This document shows, in pieces, positions 26,179-34,783 of a stretch of 64,000 bases of DNA. This stretch comes from Streptomyces sp. WMMB 322 (GTDB lineage: Bacteria; Actinomycetota; Actinomycetes; Streptomycetales; Streptomycetaceae): contig NZ_FMHI01000003.1 in assembly GCF_900090145.1 (NCBI RefSeq), positions 372,638-436,637 on the forward strand, given 5' to 3'. The translations under genes and the position numbers were made by a program. The notes under the pieces were generated by a model. That model worked only from the letters and a program-made list of their open reading frames with translations. It did not search any database and was not told where the DNA came from. The stretch's first letter is position 1; each line of letters begins with the position of its first letter.

Positions 26179-26222
26179 CCGTCGCATCGACTCGCTCCGC
26201 GGCGCCCCATAGAATCCGCACC

Positions 26223-26564
26223 ATGGCGGGGAACGGGGAGCAACGGCAGCCGATCGAACTGTCCGAGCTGGTGCGGCAATTGCGTACGGAGTTGAAGACC
26301 GCGGCGGCGGAGGGCGCCGAGGCGGGCGAACAACTCCAGTTCGAACTGGGCCCGGTGGAGGTCGAGGCCACCGTCGCCGCCGGCCGCGACAAGGGCGCGA
26401 GTGGGAAGGTGCGCTTCTGGGTCGTCGACGCGGGCGGCGACGCCAGGTTCACCCGCTCGCAGACTCAGCGGATCACGCTCACCCTGCACCCCAGGAGAGT
26501 GGGAGAGGACGGGACGACGCGCTCGCCGCTGATCTCCGGCGACGAACTCCGTGACGAGATCTGA
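26223..26564 (+). CDS. Trypco2-domain protein (trypsin-co-occurring domain 2)
   Basis: 113 residues. IELSELVRQLRTELKTAAAE, then LQFELGPVEVEATVA, KVRFWVVDAGGDA and QRITLTLHPRR match the trypco2 domain, a small alpha+beta domain described in predicted NTP-dependent conflict systems as a partner of trypsin-like proteases. The gene overlaps the start of the large protease-NTPase gene by 14 bases, so the two are translationally coupled and presumably act together, trypco2 perhaps as substrate, sensor or effector released by the protease. The exact role has not been shown to my knowledge. Confidence 0.85.
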   Translation: MAGNGEQRQPIELSELVRQLRTELKTAAAEGAEAGEQLQFELGPVEVEATVAAGRDKGASGKVRFWVVDAGGDARFTRSQTQRITLTLHPRRVGEDGTTRSPLISGDELRDEI

Positions 26565-29500
26565 CGGAGGGACCCCCGGCGCAGCCCCCTGGACGGCGCT
26601 GCCCAACGGCCGGGTCGCCGAGGTCATCGTCAGCCGCGACAGCGCGAAGGACAGCCGCGGCTCGGGCTACCTGATCGCTCCGGGCCTGGTGCTGACGTGC
26701 GCGCACACCGTCGAGAACGCCTCCGGCATACGCGTGCGCTTCAACGCCGGCCGGCAGCCGCACGAGCGCGAGTTCGACGCGGCCACCGCGTGGCACCACG
26801 CGCGCATCGACATCGCCGTCCTCACCATCGGCTCCCAGGAGCCCGTACCGTCCGAGTCCTTCGCCCGGATCGGCGACCAGACCGTGCGGCTTCCCTGCGA
26901 GGCGAAGGGCCTGCCCCTGTTCAAGTTGGTCCACGCCGCGGCCGGAGGCCGGTTCCGCGACGTGGACCACGTGCACGCCACATGCGCCCCACACGCCAAC
27001 TCACGTGCCCGCACACTGAACTTGAGGGTCGAAGATCCCCCCGACCCGGACGCGGACCCCCGCCACCCGGACGAGCAGCACGGTGAGTACAAGCCCTGGG
27101 CAGGCATGTCCGGCGCGGTGGTCTTCAGCGCCGGCCGCATCATCGGCGTCGTCACCGAGCACCACAAGGCCGAGGGAGGCCGCCTCACCGCCAGCCGCGT
27201 CGACGCCTGGAAGGACCTGATCGGCGACGAGGACGAACTGCGGCGCCTGGAAGCCCTCCTCGGCTGCGGCAGCCTGGACCCCGCTTCCCTTCCCGACGCG
27301 ACCGAGGGAGCCCGGCAGCTCCCCGACGGCGTCCGCACGCACGAGCAGGAGCTGGTGAAGGGCTGGAACCAGAGGAAGTACCTGACGAACGCCCAGGTCT
27401 CGTTCGTCAGCCCGGGGAAGACCCACAGGGCCGAACCGGACAACCTTCTCAGGCACCTGACCACGCTGTCCGCGCCGGGTTCGAGACCCGGAGACCTGGG
27501 GGTGGTGCTGGTCGGCGCCGCGGGCAGCGGCAAGACACGCACCTGCTTCGAGGTGGCGGAGAGAGCGGCAGAGAAGGGCTGGACCGTACTGCACGTCGAG
27601 CGGGACGCCACCGTCTCCGCAGAGGAGTTGGCGGACATCGTCGGCGCCTTCCATTCGGCGGGCCGTGACGTCCTGCTCGTTCTGGACTACCTCGACCGCT
27701 ACACCGCGCTCGGCGCGGACTTCGCCGACAAGGTGGAGGAACGGCGCACCGCCCGGGCCCGGTTGACGTGCATCGCCTCGCTCCGCCCGGGTGCTGTGCA
27801 GGACGCCGAAGACCGCGGACAGATGCGGCTCTTCGAGCAGATCGAGGTCTGCCAGGAGGATTCCCACCAGGAGGCGGTGACGCGCGGCATCGTCGCAAAC
27901 GCCGCGCAGAAGGCCGTGGAAGCCTTCGGCACGGACGAAGTCGCCCAGGTGTGCGGGACCCGGCCCGTCCTCGCCCTGCTGATCGCCAAAGCCATCGAGT
28001 ACCGCTACCTCCACGGCGAGCGTGACGTGCTGCAACGCACCGGGCTGCGCAACGACAAGGACCTGTCGTACTGGCTGAGTCAGCGCACCCGCGAGGACCT
28101 GGGAGACGGGCGGACGGGGCCCGGGCGGACGCGGCTGCTGGCCTCCGCCGTTGCCGCCGCCGCCTGCCCTCAGGGGCGGGACGCCGTGGAGGACGCCGTC
28201 GCCGCCTTCCTCGACGCCCACGGCGACCGGGACTTCGAGGACGGCGAGATCGGCGTCGTGGGGCACCTGATCGACCTGAGCTGGCTGCTCGAATCGGCCG
28301 GCGGACTCGACGTCATGCACGACTTCGTGGCCGACGAACTGCTCCAGCAGGCCCTTCTGCCGAACAGGACCCGCCTCGAAAGCACCACCGCCGCACGGAT
28401 GCTCACGGCTTTCCTCGTCTCCGCCGGCACCTTCGCCCGCGCCGCGACGCACCTGCGGCGGTGGAGCACGGACCTGGACGCCGGAAAGCGGGAAGAAGTC
28501 CGGCGCGTCTGCGACAAGTGGCTCCGGCGAGAGGGCGCCGCCGGCCTCGCGGCGCGCCTGGCCTCCACTGCCGACCCGGCGGAGAGCGAACGGACGCTGC
28601 GGGCGCTGCTGTCGGGCCCGCCGTGGCAGTCGGGCGTCATCGAGGCGTGGGACCGGCTCGTGGAGCCGTGGCTGGCCAGAGCCGCCGAGGAGGCGCCGCA
28701 TCTCACGCAGTGGTTCCTCGTCGGCGCTGTACGCGACACCTCCGAAGCCGTGCCCGAACGCCTGTCCGCCACGGCCGTCGCCTGGGTCGAGGCGAACCCG
28801 GGCTTGCGGCGCGAGACCCGGAGCGTGCTCGAAGCCCTGCTGCGCGCGCCGGGCGTCTGCAGGACACACCGCTCCACGGCCGCACGCCTGGCGGTGAAGT
28901 GGCTCGGCGAACACGGCACTTCGTGGGGCAGCCGTCCCCTTGTCCTCGCCGAGGCGCTGCTCGCCCGTGAGGACCTCCCGGCGGACGTCGTGGAACAGGC
29001 CGTCGCCAAGGGCCTGTCGGTGGCCGTCTCGCACCTCCCCGTGCCCGCGACGGCACATGTGCTGGACAGGCTCCTGGGCCGTGCCGGTCTCGAATCCCGC
29101 TTGCGTGACGAGGTGTTGAGGCTCGCCTTCACCTGGCTCGGACGGCATCCTGACGCGGAGTCGGCGTCCTTCGTGCTCGTCCCGCTGCTCAAGAGCGAGG
29201 ACCTGGGACGCCCCCGGGTCCAGTCGGTCTTCGACCGGTCCCTCAACTGGCTCGCCGGCCAAGGCACTTCACCGCTGGCTGCCTTCGTTCTGCGACACCT
29301 GCTGATGCACCCGGACCTGTACGGGAAGCGCTCGGAGACCGCCGCCGTCGCCGCCGTGGAGTGGCTCGCCAAGCGGGGCACCAGCCACGAGGCGACTTTC
29401 GTGCTGTCACCGCTGCTCCTGCGTTCCGATCACGGGCTCGATCCGGAACACCTCACGAACCTCGCCCTCGCCTGGCTCAAGAGCCATCATCCGTGCGGAG

Positions 29501-30960
29501 ACGCCCACTTCGTCCTCTGCGCCCTGCTTGCACGGACGCAACTCCCGGACGGAGTACCGGAGCGGACCGCGCAGTACGCGATGGCATGGCTCCGCACCGG
29601 CACCCACGGCGTGCAGGAGATGGCCAGGTCCGTCCTCGGCGACCTGCTGAAACGCACCGAAGTGCCAGGTGCCCACGACCACTGCGACGCGGCGGTCAGC
29701 TGGCTCGACGTCGAAACCAACCTCGCCTCGGAGGAGGCGAGTTTCGTACTCCGGCCGTTGCTGAAACACCCGGCACTCGGACCGCACACGCAGGACGCCG
29801 TCAGGCTCGCCCTCGGCTGGCTCGAGCGGCATCCTGAATCCGAGAACGTCTCGTTCGTACTCGGGCCGCTGCTCGCGTTGCACGGCGTCACCTGGAACCG
29901 CGACGCCCCCGGAACAGACGATCCCGTCGCCATCGCCTTCAACTGGCTGACCGCACATGGCACTTCACCGGAAGCCCGCTTCCTGCTGGGCCCTCTGCTG
30001 CGACCGGACAGGGCCGGTGTGCGGGCGGCACGGCCTGCCCTCACCTGGCTGCGTACGGACAGTCACGGCACACTCGACGTGGCTTCACACATGCTGCAAC
30101 CGCTGCTGACGTGCCCCGGACTCGACGAAGATCTCATCGCCGAAGCCGTCGACCGTGCCCTCGACTGGCTGGAGGTCCACCACACCGCGGACACCGCGCA
30201 CCGGGTCCTCACGCCGCTCTTCGACATCGACCCGCCCGACCCGACGCGCCGCAGCCGGATGGTCGGGCGGCTTCTGGAGTGCGTCGACGACGGCCACGTC
30301 GACATGTCGCACGAACAGCTCCGCGCCCTGTGCCGGAAGGGACCGCTGCCCGTGGGGCAGGGCTCCCGCATCGCCGAACACGTCGCAGAGCGGAGCCGGC
30401 CGCCCGCAACCCTCAGCAAGAGCGCCGTCGAGCGGCTGGGGGTGACCCTGCGTCGCCAGGAGATCGGAAAGCGGCAACTCGCCCCGCTCGTGGACCTGGC
30501 GGACAAGTGGCTGGGCAACGAAAGGTGCATGCGCTCGCGTGGGACCAAACTGCTCATGCCGCTGCTGAGCCGTACGGACCTCGACCACTCCCAGGCCCGC
30601 AGGGTCGTCGTCCGCGCCCTGGAGTGGCTCGACGTGGACCGCGACACCTCCTTCGCCGGGGTGATCCTCGGGCTGCTGCTGAGCCGCCCGGAGGCCCCCG
30701 TGTACCCGGACCGGGCCACGGGGGAGCCCTCGAAGCCCGTACGGAAGGCGCTCGCATGGCTCGAGGCGTACCCGTCGCACGCGTACACCGCCGGTGTACT
30801 GTCGGTGCTTCTGGAACGTCCCGGCCTGCTGACGCGTACGCAGGAAGACGACTGCTCACAGCTGGCGGCCGACTGGCTCCGCACGGCGGAACATCCCGAG
30901 GCCCCCGACGCCCGGCAACTGGCCGAGGTACTGGCGCGCCGGCCGGACCAGAACAGGTGA
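26551..30960 (+). CDS. Trypsin-like protease-P-loop NTPase-solenoid repeat protein of a predicted conflict system
   Basis: 1469 residues from a GTG at 26551 inside the trypco2 gene. Residues 20-225 form a trypsin-fold protease with intact triad His52 (TCAHTV), Asp87 (RIDIAV) and Ser187 (GMSGAV). Residues 300-600 form a STAND-like NTPase: Walker A GAAGSGKT (322-329), Walker B LLVLDYLD (375-382) and the sensor-like TCIASLRPG. From about 700 to 1460 there are about 18 copies of a 38-39-residue helical repeat marked by WL (Trp784, 862, 900, 938, 975, 1013, 1051, 1090, 1132, 1166, 1206, 1320, 1359, 1403, 1442) and then ASFVLxPLL. No signal peptide: a cytoplasmic sensor (repeats), switch (NTPase) and effector (protease). 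Antiphage immunity is the likely role, by inference. Confidence 0.88.
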   Translation: MTRSDGGTPGAAPWTALPNGRVAEVIVSRDSAKDSRGSGYLIAPGLVLTCAHTVENASGIRVRFNAGRQPHEREFDAATAWHHARIDIAVLTIGSQEPVPSESFARIGDQTVRLPCEAKGLPLFKLVHAAAGGRFRDVDHVHATCAPHANSRARTLNLRVEDPPDPDADPRHPDEQHGEYKPWAGMSGAVVFSAGRIIGVVTEHHKAEGGRLTASRVDAWKDLIGDEDELRRLEALLGCGSLDPASLPDATEGARQLPDGVRTHEQELVKGWNQRKYLTNAQVSFVSPGKTHRAEPDNLLRHLTTLSAPGSRPGDLGVVLVGAAGSGKTRTCFEVAERAAEKGWTVLHVERDATVSAEELADIVGAFHSAGRDVLLVLDYLDRYTALGADFADKVEERRTARARLTCIASLRPGAVQDAEDRGQMRLFEQIEVCQEDSHQEAVTRGIVANAAQKAVEAFGTDEVAQVCGTRPVLALLIAKAIEYRYLHGERDVLQRTGLRNDKDLSYWLSQRTREDLGDGRTGPGRTRLLASAVAAAACPQGRDAVEDAVAAFLDAHGDRDFEDGEIGVVGHLIDLSWLLESAGGLDVMHDFVADELLQQALLPNRTRLESTTAARMLTAFLVSAGTFARAATHLRRWSTDLDAGKREEVRRVCDKWLRREGAAGLAARLASTADPAESERTLRALLSGPPWQSGVIEAWDRLVEPWLARAAEEAPHLTQWFLVGAVRDTSEAVPERLSATAVAWVEANPGLRRETRSVLEALLRAPGVCRTHRSTAARLAVKWLGEHGTSWGSRPLVLAEALLAREDLPADVVEQAVAKGLSVAVSHLPVPATAHVLDRLLGRAGLESRLRDEVLRLAFTWLGRHPDAESASFVLVPLLKSEDLGRPRVQSVFDRSLNWLAGQGTSPLAAFVLRHLLMHPDLYGKRSETAAVAAVEWLAKRGTSHEATFVLSPLLLRSDHGLDPEHLTNLALAWLKSHHPCGDAHFVLCALLARTQLPDGVPERTAQYAMAWLRTGTHGVQEMARSVLGDLLKRTEVPGAHDHCDAAVSWLDVETNLASEEASFVLRPLLKHPALGPHTQDAVRLALGWLERHPESENVSFVLGPLLALHGVTWNRDAPGTDDPVAIAFNWLTAHGTSPEARFLLGPLLRPDRAGVRAARPALTWLRTDSHGTLDVASHMLQPLLTCPGLDEDLIAEAVDRALDWLEVHHTADTAHRVLTPLFDIDPPDPTRRSRMVGRLLECVDDGHVDMSHEQLRALCRKGPLPVGQGSRIAEHVAERSRPPATLSKSAVERLGVTLRRQEIGKRQLAPLVDLADKWLGNERCMRSRGTKLLMPLLSRTDLDHSQARRVVVRALEWLDVDRDTSFAGVILGLLLSRPEAPVYPDRATGEPSKPVRKALAWLEAYPSHAYTAGVLSVLLERPGLLTRTQEDDCSQLAADWLRTAEHPEAPDARQLAEVLARRPDQNR

Positions 30961-30988
30961 GGGACCGGACCGCCCCTGCCGCCACATG

Positions 30989-31435
30989 TCAGATGCCGGG
31001 ATCGAAATCGGTCACGAGCGCCTGGGCCGCCCTCAGCTGCTCGTCAGGCAACGGGCAGGAACGCCGCCGCTCCACGTCGAAGTGGACGCCTGTCAGGACC
31101 GTGACGGCCGCCAGCTCCCCCGTGGCGGCGTTCTCCATCCGGTGACAGAAGCGGATCACCTTCTCGCGCACCTCCAGCACCGCCGAGCGCACCACGACGA
31201 TGTCCCCGGCCAGCAACTCCCGCCGGTACGAAATGCGTTGATCGACGGCGACCATGCCACGGCCGCTGGTGCGCAGATAGCCGGGCGTGATGCCGAAACT
31301 CGCGAAGAGCTGCCAGGTGGCCTCGTCGAACTTCCCGACGTACCACATGACGTTCATATGGCCCATCTGGTCGCAGTGCCAGGGGTAGACCGTCCCCCGG
31401 TACATCACTTCCAGACCGGTGGCATCGGTGGCCAT
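30989..31435 (-). CDS. Acyl-CoA thioesterase, hot-dog fold (4HBT family)
   Basis: 148 residues. The catalytic segment YPWHCDQMGHMNVMWYVGKF matches the Asp-x-x-x-H-M/V-N pattern of 4-hydroxybenzoyl-CoA thioesterase/YbgC-type enzymes, followed by the long helix and the strands RISYRRELLAGDIVVVRS and VIRFCHRMENA. Probable cytoplasmic hydrolase of an acyl-CoA; chain length is unknown. It converges on the conflict-system gene and has a tiny possible gene 41 bases upstream on its strand. Confidence 0.88.
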   Translation of the reverse strand: MATDATGLEVMYRGTVYPWHCDQMGHMNVMWYVGKFDEATWQLFASFGITPGYLRTSGRGMVAVDQRISYRRELLAGDIVVVRSAVLEVREKVIRFCHRMENAATGELAAVTVLTGVHFDVERRRSCPLPDEQLRAAQALVTDFDPGI

Positions 31436-31476
31436 GGACGATTCTCCCTCGCTCGGTGGAGTGCCGGCCCGGCACG

Positions 31477-31623
31477 TTAGCCGACGCCGATCACTGCATC
31501 AGCGTGACCGAGCAGCTCGGAACCGACCCGCAGCTGCATCTCCTCCGCCGCGGCCGCCATCGCATCGATCAGTCCGTCGCCGCCGAGTTTCACCATCCAT
31601 GCCTCAAAGGTGCTGACCTGCAC
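31477..31623 (-). CDS. Possible 48-residue small protein, unknown
   Basis: GTG 31623 to TAA 31477. The translation (MQVSTFEAWMVKLGGDGLID, then AMAAAAEEMQLRVGSELLG and HADAVIGVG) is amphipathic and most third codon positions are G or C, as in real genes here. No family recognised and no clear ribosome site (the upstream bases are TTGAGCTTAT). It lies between the thioesterase and the divergent XRE regulator; it may be a real small gene, a remnant, or chance. Confidence 0.35.
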   Translation of the reverse strand: MQVSTFEAWMVKLGGDGLIDAMAAAAEEMQLRVGSELLGHADAVIGVG

Positions 31624-31678
31624 ATAAGCTCAACCAGTAACGACAGCGTTGCACAGTGTGACGCATCGCAGGGGAACG

Positions 31679-32512
31679 GTGAGCACCATGACCATCGACG
31701 GCACGACCATGACCCAGCCACCCATCGCCTGGCGCTACTGCGGCAACCAGCTCAAGCGCTGGCGCATCCAGACCGACGTCAGCCGCGAAGACCTCGCCCG
31801 CGAGGCGGGCTACAGCTACGAAGCCATCAAGTCCATGGAGCAGGGCCGCCGCAAGCCCACGCGGCGTGTTCTCGACATCGCGGACGACATGTGCGATGCG
31901 AGAGGCAAACTCCGGGCTGCGACGGACTACTTGGAGCCGGAGAAGTACCCGGCACGTACCCACGAGTTCATGCAGGCGGAAGCGTCGGCGCTCGCGCTGC
32001 ACTCGTACGAGAACGTATTCATTCCCGGGTTGCTGCAGACCGAAGAGTACGCGCGGGCCCTGCTCGACGCGCACTGCCCACCGCTCGACGACGAGACGAT
32101 CGAGCAGCGACTTACGGCGAGAATGCAGCGCCGGGAGAAGCTGGAGAGCAAGCCCACGTCGCTCTTCACGTTCGTGATCTACGAGGCAGCGCTGCGCACC
32201 TCGGTGGGCGGGCGGGAGACGATGCGCCGCCAGCTTGAACACGTGGCGGACATGGGTCAGTTGCGCAATGTCTCCGTCCAGGTGCTTCCGGCCGACACCG
32301 GTGCACATGCGGGTCTCAACGGGGCTTTCGTGCTCCTGGAGACCGAAGAGCGCGAGCACTATGCGTATGAGGAGAGTCACGAGATGCGGTACCTCTACGG
32401 CGACCCGGAAAAGGTCCGGGTGCTGAGGGAGCGGCATGGAATGATCCGAATGCAGGCTCTGAACGCAGAGCAGTCGGCACGGTTTCTCAGAAGGGTGGCA
32501 GCCGAGCTATGA
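31679..32512 (+). CDS. XRE-family regulator with DUF5753 (partner of DUF397 protein)
   Basis: 277 residues from GTG 31679 (ATG 31688 is an equally possible start; AGGGG lies four and thirteen bases upstream respectively). N-terminal XRE helix-turn-helix (LKRWRIQTDVSREDLAREAG, YSYEAIKSMEQGRRKP) followed by DUF5753 (ENVFIPGLLQTEEYARALLD, FTFVIYEAALRTSVGG, VLPADTGAHAGLNGAFVLL). This is the typical Streptomyces regulator paired with a small DUF397 protein, as in the WhiJ/AbaA-like systems that affect development and antibiotic production. ATGA overlap with the DUF397 gene shows coupling. Confidence 0.92.
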   Translation: MSTMTIDGTTMTQPPIAWRYCGNQLKRWRIQTDVSREDLAREAGYSYEAIKSMEQGRRKPTRRVLDIADDMCDARGKLRAATDYLEPEKYPARTHEFMQAEASALALHSYENVFIPGLLQTEEYARALLDAHCPPLDDETIEQRLTARMQRREKLESKPTSLFTFVIYEAALRTSVGGRETMRRQLEHVADMGQLRNVSVQVLPADTGAHAGLNGAFVLLETEEREHYAYEESHEMRYLYGDPEKVRVLRERHGMIRMQALNAEQSARFLRRVAAEL

Positions 32513-32760
32513 GCAGCGAACCGACCTGGTTCAAGTCCAGCTACAGCGGTACGGAAGGCGGGGACTGCCTCGAAGTCGCCGTCACCTGGCGGAAGTCGAG
32601 CTACAGCGGCACCGAGGGCGGGAACTGCGTCGAGATCGCGCAGTGCCCCTCCACGGTCCACATCCGCGACTCCAAGCACGCGGACGGGCCCGTACTCAGC
32701 GTCGCCCCGGCCCGCTGGGCGGACTTCGTCGGATACGCCACTGCCACCCACCCCGCCTGA
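32509..32760 (+). CDS. DUF397 small protein with doubled N-terminal motif
   Basis: 83 residues. DUF397 proteins are small partners of XRE-DUF5753 regulators and are thought to antagonise or relay signals to them. The defining motif W-x-K-S-S-Y-S-G-x-x-G-G-x-C-V-E-V/I-A occurs twice in tandem: residues 7-24 and 27-44, encoded by similar DNA 60 bases apart. The usual ending (VHIRDSKHADGPVLSVAPARWADFV) is present once. Most family members have one motif and about 60-70 residues, so the first unit is an internal duplication. Confidence 0.9.
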   Translation: MSSEPTWFKSSYSGTEGGDCLEVAVTWRKSSYSGTEGGNCVEIAQCPSTVHIRDSKHADGPVLSVAPARWADFVGYATATHPA

Positions 32761-32832
32761 AAACCACTGGCAGGCAGGCCGCACCGCGATTACCGTCCGG
32801 CGAGGACAGTGGGGCGACTCGGGGAGGTCGGG

Positions 32833-33525
32833 GTGGGACACAGCCGCCAAGTGCTCGTCTTCGACGCGGACGACACACTCTGGGAGAACAATGTCCTCTT
32901 CGAGCGCGTCATCGAGGACTTCCTGGACTGGCTGGCCCATCCCACGCTGGACAGGCGCGAACTGCGGACCGTACTGGACGACATCGAACGGGCCAACACC
33001 GTCACGCACGGATACGGCACCCAGTCGCTGCTGCGAAGCCTCGCCGACTGCGTGGAGCGGCTGCGCAGCAGGCCGGCGACGGACCGGGAGCACGAGGAGA
33101 TCAAAGAGCTGGCCGCGGCGCTCGTCGACCACCAGGTCGAGCTGATACCCGGAGTCGCCGAAACGCTCACCGCACTCGGCGAACGCCACGACCTGCTCCT
33201 GCTCACCAAGGGCGACCCGGAAGAGCAGCAGCGCAAGATCGACATGTCCGAACTGGCCCACCACTTCCGGGAGATCGGCATCGTCCCGGAGAAGAACGAA
33301 GCGACCTACCGCCGGCTGATTCGCTCCCACGGGCTCACACCCGCCACGAGCTGGATGATCGGCAACTCCCCCAGGTCGGACATCCTGCCGGCACGCCGGG
33401 CCGGCATGAACGCCGTCTTCATCCCCAACCAGCACACCTGGGTGCTGGAACACGACGAACTCGACCACAGCGACGAACAGGTCCTGCACCTGGAGACGTT
33501 CACCGAGCTGACCCGCCACTTCTGA
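32833..33525 (+). CDS. HAD-superfamily hydrolase
   Basis: 230 residues from a GTG preceded by GGGGAGG at five-base spacing. Motif I is VFDADDTLW with the nucleophile Asp and general-acid Asp; motif II is in LLLLTKGD; motif III Lys/Arg near RKIDMSEL; motif IV in GNSPRSDILPARRAGM. Overall resembles the YjjG/pyrophosphatase-like HAD phosphatases with an alpha-helical cap between motifs I and II. Likely a cytoplasmic phosphatase for a small phosphoester; substrate unknown. Confidence 0.88.
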   Translation: MGHSRQVLVFDADDTLWENNVLFERVIEDFLDWLAHPTLDRRELRTVLDDIERANTVTHGYGTQSLLRSLADCVERLRSRPATDREHEEIKELAAALVDHQVELIPGVAETLTALGERHDLLLLTKGDPEEQQRKIDMSELAHHFREIGIVPEKNEATYRRLIRSHGLTPATSWMIGNSPRSDILPARRAGMNAVFIPNQHTWVLEHDELDHSDEQVLHLETFTELTRHF

Positions 33526-33644
33526 CACACGAACCGCCGCCGGAGAACGCGCCGGCTCAGCAGAAACCGACGGCCTCCGACCAAACAACTGCCACGCAGG
33601 CAGATCGAGGCACTTCCCAAGCAGCAGCACGACGAGCAGGAGCC

Positions 33645-34097
33645 ATGAACGCGACACCACCGGCACTCCCCCGTGACAGGGCACTGACGGCACCCACCGT
33701 CTCCTGTGTCTTCGTCTGCCACGACGCGGCGGGCCGGGTGCTGCTGGCCCGTCGCAGCGCGGGCGCGCGGGACGAACCGGGCACCTGGGACACCGGCGCC
33801 GGCGCCCTCGAACACGGCGAGACGTTCGAGGAGGCCGTGACCCGCGAGGTCCGCGAGGAGTACACGGCGACCCCGCTCGCGATCGAGACCGTCGGCGTCC
33901 GCAACATCCTCCGCGGCAGCCCCGTCTCGCACTGGGTGGCCGTGATCTTCGCCGTGCACGTCGACCCCGAACGCGTGGCCATCGGCGAACCCCATAAGTT
34001 CGACTCCCTGGGCTGGTTCACCCCGCGCGACCCGCCCCGGCCCCACCACTCCCAACTCCTGCAAACCCTCGCCCTCTTTCGTACGTACGGGACCTGA
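33645..34097 (+). CDS. NUDIX hydrolase
   Basis: 150 residues. The complete Nudix box is GALEHGETFEEAVTREVREEY, with the metal-binding REVREE core, after a strand SCVFVCHDAAGRVLLARRS. Such enzymes hydrolyse nucleoside diphosphates linked to another group, for example oxidised nucleotides or sugar nucleotides. ATG 33645 follows GCAGGAG closely. It lies 119 bases after the HAD gene and before a GNAT gene on the same strand, possibly a loose operon; no shared pathway is evident. Confidence 0.88.
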   Translation: MNATPPALPRDRALTAPTVSCVFVCHDAAGRVLLARRSAGARDEPGTWDTGAGALEHGETFEEAVTREVREEYTATPLAIETVGVRNILRGSPVSHWVAVIFAVHVDPERVAIGEPHKFDSLGWFTPRDPPRPHHSQLLQTLALFRTYGT

Positions 34098-34201
34098 AGC
34101 AGGGCCCAGGACGGGGACAAGAACTACTGGCAGGACTCGAACTATGGGCGGCGGGACATGACTTCGCGCCGCCCACCGCCGTCATCGATCGTGGAGGAAC
34201 C

Positions 34202-34783
34202 ATGTACGCGGTACCGCTTGGCATCGACGGCGCCGAACTGCGGCCGCTCGAACCGTGGCACGCCGAGGAGTTCCTGCACCACATCGACCGTGGGCGGGAG
34301 TTCATCGGGCAGTACATCGGACTGCCGGACGTCGTCCCCGACCTGGAATCCAGCCGCGCGCACCTCCAGCGGTACGCCGAGAAGGCCGCCACCGACACCG
34401 GCCGCATCCACGGCATCTGGCTGCACGGGACACTCGTCGGCGGAGTCCTCTTCCGGGTCATGGACGTCGCCCAGGGCACCGCGGAGGCGGGCTGCTGGCT
34501 GGAACCGTCGGCGGCGGGCAAGGGCCTGGTGACCAGGGCATCGCGCGTGATCATCGACTGGGCGGTCGAGGAACGCGGCATCCACCGGATCGAGTGGCTC
34601 GTATCGGTCGGAAACGAACCGAGCATCGCCGTGGCCCGCCGCCTCGGTATGACGAAGGAAGGCGTCCTCCGCGAGCTCTACGCGTACCGGGGCAAGCGCC
34701 ACGACATTGAGGTCTGGTCGGTGCTGGCCCCCGAGTGGCGCAAGCACCGGGCGGCCGACCCGCGGGAAGAGGCGACGGGCTGA
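34202..34783 (+). CDS. GNAT-family N-acetyltransferase (RimJ/RimL-like)
   Basis: 193 residues. RimJ/RimL-type layout: GAELRPLEPWHAEEFLHHID at the N terminus, GCWLEPSAAGKGLVTRASRV as the acetyl-CoA pyrophosphate loop (Gln/Arg-x-x-Gly-x-Gly/Ala variant) and IEWLVSVGNEPSIAVARRLG, FTKEG-like MTKEGVLRELYAYRGKRHD at the end. It would acetylate an N-terminal amine or a small molecule such as an aminoglycoside-like compound or polyamine. GGAGGAACC precedes the ATG. Confidence 0.88.
   Translation: MYAVPLGIDGAELRPLEPWHAEEFLHHIDRGREFIGQYIGLPDVVPDLESSRAHLQRYAEKAATDTGRIHGIWLHGTLVGGVLFRVMDVAQGTAEAGCWLEPSAAGKGLVTRASRVIIDWAVEERGIHRIEWLVSVGNEPSIAVARRLGMTKEGVLRELYAYRGKRHDIEVWSVLAPEWRKHRAADPREEATG

Noticed and set aside
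21281..31000. Integrated prophage or integrative element covering the whole accessory stretch
   Set aside because: No integrase, no tRNA-derived att repeats and no phage structural genes are present; only single IS and toxin-antitoxin elements are visible.
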